Assembly: GCA_947846985.1 (NCBI GenBank)
Contig: CANTUZ010000001.1
Span: 37,348,727 to 37,412,726, forward strand
Direction of reading: 5' to 3'
Length of the DNA: 64,000 nt
Source of the DNA: Fratercula arctica
Taxonomy: Eukaryota; Chordata; Aves; Charadriiformes; Alcidae
The notes below the pieces were generated by a model. The model was not told the DNA's origin. It saw nothing but the letters and a program-made list of their open reading frames with translations, and searched no databases. The position numbers and the translations under genes are program-made. Of the stretch, positions 48,501-57,693 are shown piece by piece; positions within the stretch are counted from its first letter, which is position 1, and every line of letters starts with the position of its first letter.

Positions 48501-49085
48501 GAGCACTTGTAGCCCAGAGAGCCAAACGCATCCTGGGCTGCATTAAAAGAAGCATGGCCAGTAGATCGACGGAGGTGATTCTGCCCCTCTACTCTGCTCT
48601 GGTGAGACCCCATCTGGAGTACTGCATTCAGCTCTGGAGTCCTCACCACAAGAAGGACATAGACCTGTTGGAGTGGGTCCAGCGGAGGGCCACGAAGATC
48701 ATCAGAGGTCTGGAACATCTCTGCTGTGAGGACAGGTTGAGAGAGTTGGGGCTGTTCAGCCTGGAGAAGAGAAGGCTCCATGGAGACCTTATAGCAGCCT
48801 TCCAGTACCTAAAGGGGGCCTACAAGAAGGATGGGGAGGGACTCTTTATCAGGGAGTGTTATGATAGGACACGGGGTAACGGCCTCAAGTTGAGAGAGGG
48901 TAGATTTAGATTGGGTAGCAGGAAAAAATTCTTTACTGTAAGGATAGTGAGACACTGGAACAGGTTGCCCAGGGAAGTTGTCAATGCCACATCCCTGGAG
49001 ACATTCAAGGCCAGGCTGGATGAGGCTTTGAGCAACCTGGTCTAGTGGGAGGTGTCCCTGCCCATGGCAGGGGGGTTGGAACTAA
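45515..49085 (+). mobile_element. Long CR1 LINE, 3'-incomplete
   Basis: About 3.6 kb of CR1, against about 4.5 kb for a full-length element (family knowledge). 45515-45990 matches the non-coding sequence I recall ahead of CR1 ORF2, including tacactgcctccccagggc. ORF2 then follows in three reading frames: endonuclease, linker, and reverse transcriptase with C-terminus. ORF1 is missing. The last recognisable bases are the 3' UTR phrase gggaggtgtccctgcccatg and ggttggaacta (to about 49085). The expected end (a further 45 or so bases with ATTCTATG units, present in the copies at 20032 and 38797) is absent. The lesions show it is immobile. Confidence 0.93.
45994..49045 (+). pseudogene. CR1 ORF2: APE-type endonuclease and reverse transcriptase (broken)
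   Basis: ORF2 of CR1 nicks target DNA and copies the element RNA there. Frame 1 (45994 to about 46640) has the endonuclease start (ANAHSMGNK at residues 101-109, catalytic Glu in ITETWWD at about 129, GGGVALYV at about 158). Near 46640-46680 the frame shifts. Frame 3 (46683 to about 47330) carries [10 protein letters not shown] and SDHEMVEF (46890), which completes the endonuclease motifs, and a Lys/Arg-rich linker. An A10 run at 47322-47331 marks the second shift. Frame 2 (47420-48502) is the reverse transcriptase: LDLCKAFD (47981), [10 protein letters not shown] (48152) and the catalytic FADDTKL (48242). A TGA at 48500-48502 replaces the TGT seen in the sister copy at 19395-19400. The C-terminal region then stays in the same frame (48554-49045). 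So there are two frameshifts and one nonsense codon; all catalytic residues are visible. Confidence 0.92.
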
Positions 49086-49540
49086 ATGTTGTAGGTTTTA
49101 TTAGGGTAACCCTAAAGAACTCTGGTGAAATGGAGGCTGGTGAAATAGAAGAATCATTATCTTTCTTCTGCCATATAACAGAGTCCAGAGGTAACCAGTG
49201 CGATTTATTCACATTGTGTGCAAGGCAATCTGTAGAGAGAGAGTCCTCTGTCATCTTTGATAGGTTATGTGTGCCAAATTGAATATCAAACAGCCTGTTG
49301 GCATCGTTGATCTGTGAAAAAGGTATCTTTTCTCCTCTATTTGGAGCCTTAATTTCTTCTGGATAATAGAAGAGAAGCACTCTTAACATCTTTCCCTACA
49401 AATTCTGTCTTTGAGTTCATAAATCTACATAGACTAAGCCAAGTGGATTTTGCTACATCAGGAAAAAGGGGAATCCTTTGGCCTTGAAACATTACTTGTT
49501 TTTTTTTGCTTGAGGTTCTTTATCGTTTGTTTGGTTTTTT

Positions 49541-49542
49541 TT

Positions 49543-49578
<36 letters not shown>
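49541..49578. repeat. (TTTC)9 microsatellite
   Basis: About nine TTTC units preceded by a short T run; pure pyrimidine strand, likely polymorphic. Confidence 0.95.
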
Positions 49579-49889
49579 GTTTGCCTGCAGAGAAAATAGT
49601 GTCACTTTGTGAAGACAGTACAAAAGAAATAATTTCAGGAGGCATCTTGTCATCTACAAGTGTAAGGATTCACAACTATCTTAGCTGCAGGTCAGAGTGC
49701 CTTTTTTGAAACCCCCAACACATCAAATACAATAGTACGTCTCCATAAATTACCTGCTTCATGCATCTCTTCAACACCAGCAGTAGGTAATCTGAAAACC
49801 CTCCTGCTTTTAAAATAATTTCCCAGTTATTCAGTTTAAAAGGAAAGTGACATATATGGCAACACTTATTTTTACATTAGTGTAATTTT

Positions 49890-49945
49890 CCTTGAAGGCA
49901 ATGGAAGTTACGCCCACCTACATCAAAGCTGAATTTGACCCATAG
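49890..49945. repeat. Possible old amniote repeat relic
   Basis: ggcaatggaagttacgccca, then gctgaatttgaccc. Its second half resembles gatgaatttggccc at 26373-26386. Probably two fragments of one old interspersed repeat family; name unknown. Confidence 0.25.
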
Positions 49946-51324
49946 TCTTTAGTAACATTGTTTCTTAATATATTCTCATCAGCAACCAGAGATCCTCAAG
50001 TTGTTATTCTTAGATTTCTACATTTGTTTTTTTTAAAGCAACAGATGCAGTATAACTGACACTGATTTAAGCAAATGCATTAACGTTTTTCTGGTTTTCA
50101 ACAAGACCTTTTGTCTGTGCTTTCAGCCAAACTTTATCAAAATTAAGCATCTTTTTCATCTGTAGAAGAGGTCTTAAACTGGGCAGAAAGGTGAGTACTT
50201 TGTTTAGTAATGAAATCATCTCCTGCCAGTTCTTACTAACCCTAGTCTGTAGGCAAGGTTTGTAGAGGGCTGTTGAGCAATCAAGGATTTCCTGGGCAAG
50301 TCAGTCTTTTTATGGAAATTCACAAGAGATCCATTTCTGCCAAATATGGATCAACACTGTCTCTCCTTTGACAATGTTTTTTGTCATCTCTTCATGTTAC
50401 TGTTCATGTGAAGCTCAGGAGGCACAGAAGTTTTACTTGCTTCTACTTCCTGTTGCTGTATGGGATCTGTACTCTCTTTTCACTACAGTGCCTGGAATCA
50501 TGGCATTTGTGAGCCACCCTGCTTTAAAAAGGGAAAACATAAGCGCTTGCTTTGTAAAATTCTCTCTATCCAGTTCGAAAAGTGGGAAAGGCAGTATTCC
50601 TTAGCTTTCCTCTATGGAACAAGTGAACAGCCTCCTGCTCCAGCAGTACTAATCACGACAGAGAAGTTGACAGTGTCATCCTGTTTCGTATCATGCCCCA
50701 GCTTTACTGTTTTAATTCTTTTTAGTGCAAATGGCCAGAAAAGCATTTTTGACACTTGCACCCCTCGCAAAGTAGCAGTTTTGTTCACTGGGGTAAGAAT
50801 TCACAAACATATTTCAGGTGCCTTGTGCTCTTGCACTACCTGCCACTGTCAGGAAAATGAACAGAAACAAGGAAGATTTATAAAAACAGGATGAAGACTT
50901 ACAGTATATGGATAATAAGGGTGAGATAAAGGCAGAACTTTTCACTTTTACAAGAGGATTGAAGTGTACTTTTTTCCATTCTCAGAATGATTAAAACACA
51001 ACTAAGGGAATGGTGAGTCTGGATCTCTCCTAAATTTCAATGTTAGAGCAGAAGAGTCACCTAATATCCTCATAAAGGAGTTTACAGACTGTTCCAGTCT
51101 CTGATGTCTGCTCCCTGTGCTGTAAGCGACCGTTCTCCCCAGTCAAGCTAGGAGTTGGGACAGATCATACAAATGACCTTAGGGGAAAAAAAAACCCTTC
51201 AAAAATAACAAGCAGGGAAGACTGAAGGAGGGGCTAGGATAAAATTTCTATAAGCATTGCTACCAAAGAACATGAAATTACAACTTAAATCAAAACAGAT
51301 CATCTTCTAATCAAGTCCTAAAAA

Positions 51325-51325
51325 G

Positions 51326-51356
<31 letters not shown>

Positions 51357-51357
51357 C
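51325..51357. repeat. (CAAAA)n microsatellite
   Basis: About five CAAAA units after an A-rich start. Confidence 0.92.
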
Positions 51358-52339
51358 AGGTGTATATTTGTATATCTGCAAGCACAATGTGAGTAACACT
51401 AGGCTGAAGCAACCCTCTTGATCTTCAGCTGTTGTCTACTGTCATTAGGAGCGTGGTGGGATAGAGAATCTTTACTCATACAGAAACAAATCCCAGCTGT
51501 TAAAGTGAGATGGCAAAATACTGATGTGAGATAAAAATACAGAAAGTACAGATGCAATTTCCCAGCTTTCCTAAGATTTCCTAAGATATAAGTTCTGTTT
51601 ATTTCTTTTAGCTAAAGCTGGCAGCATTTGGGCATTTTACTTGTCAGACCCTTGCCTCACTGTTAAAACAGATCAAATAAGAAACCTTTCAACAATTTTG
51701 ACTCCTTTCTTATGCAGGCACATATCCACTGATGTTGGGGATTTTGTCTTAAGCAGGGAATGAAAGTAAACATGTAATAAGTTGACTTAAGCTTAAGTGA
51801 AGGGATGTTTTTCTATTTCCCTTATGGTGGTTTTGTCTATTTTCTTTTCCTCCTTTCCCTTACAGCTGATACTGCTAAAGCCTAGGGTAGGTTTCATTTT
51901 GGGGGATGCTTAAAATACTCCTACAGTCCTTAGTCAGACAATTAAAAATGTAATGGAATTTCTCCAAAACTGTTGAGATTTTTCCATGTTATGTGCCTCA
52001 CTGACATATTACTGGGGAACAACCTTTTTCTGCTTTGGTACACAAATAATTGCATTATCACTTCGTTATCAGGCAAAGGAGCAGCTAACGGTTTAAAGTT
52101 TGGGGTCAAGTGAAATGTCTCTGTGGCTTTATGGGTAATTAGGTTAGGTTACAAGAGTCAAGTGAATATTCATTAGTTGTAGGATGAATACTCAGCTTGT
52201 AGTAGAAATCTGCATTTCTACATACTTCCAAACTTAATTCATGACTAGTATTGACATTGCAATCACATTACAGGGACTATTTTCTTCCAGACAAAGGAGT
52301 AATTGATTTGTAATAATCCTTAAAGTATACCATCAAAAC

Positions 52340-52366
52340 TTTCTAAAGGAGTAACTCCTTTAGAAA
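52340..52366. repeat. Perfect 13-bp palindrome with one-base spacer
   Basis: tttctaaaggagt (52340-52352), A, actcctttagaaa (52354-52366). All 13 pairs match. Located about 140 bases ahead of a CR1 fragment. Confidence 0.9.
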
Positions 52367-52503
52367 TCTGATAGAATTAACCCTACTTCCTGCCTCTGTT
52401 ATTGCTGACCTTGATCCACAGTTTTTAAAAAGGACTTCCATGAAATAGAGGAAGCTGTAATAATTAACATAATTTTATTAAGTAACATCATTCTTAATTC
52501 AAA

Positions 52504-53017
52504 TACTGTGTTCAGTTTTAGGTCCCTATCTACAAGAAAGATACTGAGGTGCTGGAGCCTGTCCAAATAAGTGCAACGAAGATGGTGAAGTGTCTAGAGC
52601 ACAAGTTTTATGAGGAGCAGTTCAGGAAACTGGGGTTGTTTAGCCTGGAGAAAAGGAGGCTGAGAGGAGACTTTATTGCCCTCTACAACAACCTGAAAGG
52701 AGGTTGTAGTGAAGTGGGTGTCAGTCTCTCCTCCCAAGTAACAACATATAGGACAAAAGGAAATGGCCTCAAGTTGCTCCAGGGGACAATTACATTGGAT
52801 ATTAGGAAAAATTTCTTCATGGAAAGGGTTATTAAGCATTGGAACAGGCTGCCCAGGGAAGTGGTTGCGTCAACGTCCCTGGAGGTATTTAAAAGACTTG
52901 TAGGTGTGGTGCCTAGGGACATGGTTTAGTGGTGGACTTGGCAGTGTTAGGTTAGCGGTTGGACCTTATGATCTTAAGGGTCCTTTCCAACTTTAATGAT
53001 TCTACAATTCTCTGATT
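52504..53017 (+). mobile_element. 5'-truncated avian CR1 (TTTAGTGGT tail type)
   Basis: A sense CR1 3' fragment starting at tactgtgttcagttttaggt and ending in weak tail units (aatgattctacaattctctg). Its 126-codon frame (52549-52929) includes [14 protein letters not shown] and [10 protein letters not shown]. The tail phrase ATGGTTTAGTGG puts it with the copies at 2432, 9270 and 22886. It is the best preserved of these four. Confidence 0.92.
52549..52929 (+). pseudogene. CR1 ORF2 C-terminal fragment
   Basis: The open C-terminal 126 codons of ORF2 end at the TAG of the usual stop position. There is no endonuclease or reverse transcriptase core. It is open because little time has passed or by chance. 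Confidence 0.85.
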
Positions 53018-56000
53018 CCATTTTGTACAGTGCTTGAATGACATATTCATGTGGAATGATAAGACTTTTAAAAGTCTGAAAAGGATTGTCCAGAACATGA
53101 TATAATATATAACTGGAGCTTAGATACCTAAGTTCTATCAAAAATTTCTTTTCATTTGCTTAGCATCAGACATTCTTCATCTCTTTCAACCATTATCATT
53201 TTTACCAAATGCTTACCCAGATTACATTAGTACAAATCTTGTGTTATTTAGCAAAATTTCATTCCTATACATACTTTCTTATTGAAAGAATTAGGCAAGG
53301 AAACACCAAATGCTATAGAGATGGCTGCATAAAACTAATTTGAGATGATTGCATAGACAAGAAAAGTCTTCCTTTTTCAGGAACTAAAAATAGATACATA
53401 GGTATCTGTAGTAGTTGTTGACCTTGACAGTCTCTCATCTTTGAGTTCCTGTCATTTCTATGTGCTCTCTAACCCTCCACAGGTCCCAAGCCACGCTAGT
53501 AAGAAAAGTCTTTTTAGTGCTGAATAGACAGGTAGAGTCCCCTTCTATTCTTCTTGCCAATCCACAAAATAGAATGAAAAAGTCAATAAAGCCAGACCTT
53601 CCTCCATTGTTTTGGAGAGGAACAAAATAGAACAGGTGCTTTTGCTTCCCATTTTTCAATATGAGTTCCAATTTGAATGTTCAGAAATACTCTAGTGCTA
53701 GTTTTCATCATACTCTGCTTCAGCTACTGAAAATCATGTCATCCACTCTACAACTTACTGGACAGATATACAGCTCAATTGGAAAATTTAAAATATTAAA
53801 CATGCATATCAGTTCATGTAAACACCTGCCACTCTAGTATCTAAGTACCCCAAAAGTAATTATGTGTTATAACCCTATTCTCAGGAGTTATCAACCTGAC
53901 CTATAGAAGCAGTACTGCCACATTATACTGACATGCTAATACAGAAAGAAAATTCACATAAAACTCACCCTGGGTCACAAAGATGACTTACTGCACAGCA
54001 GTTTACTCCCCAGCCAACTTTCTTCTCATTAGGCAATTTTAATTTTTTTTTTTTTTTAAAAAGAATTGATTCTCACAAATATAAATGTGGCCAAAGCACA
54101 AGAATTTTTTTTTCCCCCTCAACTTTATTTTCTTACTGTTCCTTAAACACTATGAGCCCACATTAGGGTGAGAAGAGTAGTCATTTTTTGTATCTGAATC
54201 GAGCTTCCAAAGAGTCCTTATTAAGAGGATAGCTTCTTCTAAACCATCCACTTGCTATGCAGGAGCCCAACAAAGCCAGAGTAGAAATCCTGTTGGAGGG
54301 GAAGCTCTCAGCAGCTTCTCGGGCTTCCTACTGGAGCTAATAACTCGAGACAGCATGTGCAGCTGTTGTGAGAGAACTACACAGCTTGGATACATAGTGA
54401 GGCATGAGAAATCTGATATTCTCTAAGCAGCTGAAAGGCCTAGAGTGTGTTATTCCCCTTATGACCAATTAGAACATTTTTAGGGGAGAAAATAGAGATT
54501 TTAAACTCATTTAAAATTATTTATTAAAAACAATATTTGAACTTGCACGAACATTTCTTTACACCCTGTCTGATTTTGAACTTTTTTTATTCAAATCTTA
54601 CTTTAATTTTACACTGGTGAAATTCAATGGAACTTCTTTTGTTTTACATTGGTGCAATCGATATCAGCATCAGGTCCATTGTCTTCATTGTAAGCAAGTC
54701 ATAAATTGCCATTCTTCATGGTCATATAAAATGATACATAGATATTGGTAGAAAAAGAGGTCTCTTGGCACAATCATTACTTTTTCCATTTTCTGTAGAC
54801 AAACAAACCCATAAAACAGAACTGACAGATGTTATAACCCAAGAAAATGAAAGAGAAAACCCTACAGTACAGAAGAACTAAAGAAATTCCAAATAAAATA
54901 ATACTGTGGCAACCTCCTGGAATACACCTGTTTGTATTCCAAGATTTGGAAAACATAAAAGTCATAGAAAAAAGTTACTGGAGTTACTGTTCTAGCTAGA
55001 TGAGGGTGCTACCAGGTGTAGCAGAGAGATCCCAGAACATTTGTTTGGGTTGTGCAGCAAAGTTTCTTTGTATTTGAAATACATCAGGTTTGTATAAATC
55101 AGCCCATACTAATGTGTCTTATGTTGTGGGATTTTTTTTTTTTTAAAACAAACTGATTTTCTGTTTTTTTGCAATAGTTTACTATGTGTTTTAATTACAC
55201 TTACCACACTCAACATCTAAAATAAAAATGTACACTTTTCCGTACACCGTACCAGGGCCTGATGTGATTTAAAATTAATTTTAAAACAGCTAAAAGTCTC
55301 AGGAACTGAAAGTTTTATTCTTTGTTGAAACTACGACCTCAAATTCAGCCTCAGCCACATCTGACTGTAGTTGGAAACCTCTGAAGTATCAGCACTCGGG
55401 CTGAAGCCACCCTCAATCCAGAGGAAAAAAAAAAAAATGCAATTCTTTGAAAATAAGCCTTTTCACAGACATATGCACAGGCTAGAGAGATTTACCAGAT
55501 TCTCTGATTTGAGAGTGGTTTCAAATGTAGAGATTTCAAAAGCCTCACTCAATAGATACTATGGCTCAGGCTGAAGTTGAAAGTGCTGGTTTCAACATTG
55601 CTGGAGGTTTTAGGAATATAGGAATTAATAATGGATTGCACTGAATAAAACACAAACAGCACACAAAGATCCTCACACGGACAAAGAGCTTTTCCTAATT
55701 TTTCCCTGTCCTGGGGCACGTGTAGCTAAGGGAGACAAATGTAACTCATATGCCCACCAACGAATTAGTGTCTCATAACTTAACAGCATCAAACCTCGTT
55801 AGTAGAGCTGAAGGCTGGCTTGCAGCAGTTTAAGCTGGATTCTGCTCCAAGCGCTGCACAATTTTTTGACTCTGGACATCTTCATATTCCGCTACTGAAT
55901 CTGATATTTTGAAAGGGAAATACATGTACGTACATATGTACAAATTTCTATTTGCCTGTGTTTGTGCACGTGTCTCTTCTCCAGTCCTTCTGTCAATTTA

Positions 56001-57552
56001 GCTGTTTATTTGAGTAGTAACAGTAATAGGAAACCAACAATATAGAAGTGTAATTGCAAATACAGAACTAACCAAGCAAGCTGTCTTGTCCTTGTGCAAC
56101 TGCTCATTGAAGCATAAAACAGGCATAGAGCCCTCCCAAGTAAAACGCACGCAGAGCTATTGTAAGGTTCAATTAATGTTTTTTAAGCGGCTTAGGACGC
56201 TGAATAAATTGAAGATAAACCCAGGAGAAATGGTGCATACATGTTTATATGTGTTTAAAATCTGTCTCTGTGGCTTTTAGACGTGATATGTTCTGGATGC
56301 TTTGCAATACTTGAACCACACAAAGGAGCCATAAACCTGACTTAACCAACCAGTTAAGCCACATTAACATGTACTTTGTATCCGCGTAGTGGATGCCTTG
56401 GGTCATCAGATTAATTCAAAACAGTTAGGGTAAAGAAGGGAAGGCAACCTATAAAGTAGGTAAGATCCCTCAGAGCTTGATCCACAGCCAATTGACATCA
56501 GTAATAAGATTCCCATTTTTCTTAAACTGCTGATCATAATTAGTTTAATTTAATGGATTGCATCAGCCTTTGCACTTTAGTCTATAGCGCTGACCTGAAA
56601 AACTGTTTGTTAGCCCTTTTTCTGATTAACAATCAGGAACTTCTGTGTGACTGTTCCATGGCACAAGTTCTCTTGAATGTGTTTATTTTTCCCTGAAATT
56701 ACTAAAACAGGCAGCATTAGCTACAGTGATTCTTAAAGGTAAATACAAAACTATACTCCTGCTGTTGATGGCATTTCTGCAATAAAATTCTGAGCCATAT
56801 CGTTGGTTGCTTTCAATGACTGATGTTGCCTGAGTAATTCTGTGTTACTGATGATACGCCTTGACTGATTTGGGTTTTGTGGCAGTTTCAATGATGAATG
56901 CCTAATCTCTTCACTCTAGCTTATGTTGTTTCTTATTCCCTGTATGTCTCATGTCTGCGACAATGTCCTTTGCACAGGCCTGCCAAAAGCTTAGTGAAGC
57001 TGACACGGCTCTCCCCTCCTCTTCCTCTTACTAATCACTAGAATCCAGAAAGCTTCTTCAGAATAGTGTAAATATTGTAAGAAATAAACAAGCAAGAATG
57101 ACGAGATGCTTATTCTAGTCAAGTTTCCATAAACTTCAAAAAATCCCAATGGTAGGTTTTGCTGGGGATTTTTTAATGATAATACTCAGGGTCTAACACC
57201 TCATGTCTAACGTGTTTTTCTTACACACATCACCTTAACTCCCCTTGGTCTTTTCACTTTCTTCCTGCTGTTTTGATATCCTGTATGTCTGCACCGAAAT
57301 TGAAGCTGCCAAACATGGTTTTCTATAACATTTCTTAACATAGCTACGCCAGCTCTTATCTTTAAAATTTCGTTAAGAAGCTAAATCCAATCTTTGTAAT
57401 GTTACCAATGTGAAGATTTTTTTAATACATAAAATTAAAGATACAAGACACTGTAGATGTGAGTAAATGCTACAGAAAAGCCAGATTACTGGCTGGTAGT
57501 GTTAGCTTTTAAAAACAGTAGGGTTTTGTTTTAGTTCTGGGCAGTTGCTCAG
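53018..57552. other. AT-rich unique sequence
   Basis: No gene is recognised. T15 tract at 54043-54057. Fragments resembling old amniote repeats are at about 54607-54660 and 56467-56517. A TAAT-rich block lies at 56510-56660. Confidence 0.5.
56510..56660. promoter_or_regulatory. Candidate conserved non-coding element
   Basis: Repeat-free block with tcataattagtttaattt, ggattgcatc and tctgattaacaatcag (an inverted pair ctgatt/aatcag around aac). These homeodomain- and POU/SOX-like words suggest an enhancer. Inference only. Confidence 0.2.
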
Positions 57553-57693
57553 CTGTCAGTCAAAAATCTTGTTATACATGAATGTGATGTCAGATCAATA
57601 TTTGACAAGATTTTTGACTGGCAGGACAAATTGTTAGACATGGATGTAGTGCCACATCCATGTGTAACAAGACCCATGTAGAACAGCTGCCAG
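57553..57693. repeat. Double palindrome sharing one arm
   Basis: First palindrome 57553-57624: left arm ctgtcagtcaaaaatcttgt (57553-57572) pairs with acaagatttttgactggcag (57605-57624) at 19 of 20 positions. The 32-base centre is itself partly self-complementary. Second palindrome 57618-57693: ctggcag (57618-57624) pairs with ctgccag (57687-57693). Inside it ttgttagacatggatgt (57631-57647) pairs with acatccatgtgtaacaa (57654-57670) at 16 of 17 positions around a 6-base loop. The ctggcag arm is shared by both. I recognise no family. A palindromic miniature DNA transposon or hairpin-RNA source are both possible. Confidence 0.8.

Larger units (their letters stand above)
49086..52503. other. Unique sequence, no gene seen
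   Basis: This follows the broken 3' end of the long CR1. It contains a TTTC microsatellite (49541-49578), CAAAA units (51325-51357), a possible amniote repeat relic (49890-49945) and a palindrome (52340-52366). Two overlapping plus-strand open frames at 50368-50604 and 50460-50894 (78 and 144 codons) have no recognisable domain and I do not call them genes. Confidence 0.5.

Noticed and set aside
50368..50894. Two overlapping open frames of 78 and 144 codons as an exon
   Set aside because: They are in different frames, neither resembles a known protein, and no consistent splice sites frame them.
57618..57693. Firm call of a microRNA gene
   Set aside because: The continuous stem is only 17 pairs with a 6-base loop and a large asymmetric internal loop; without small-RNA data it stays a possibility.
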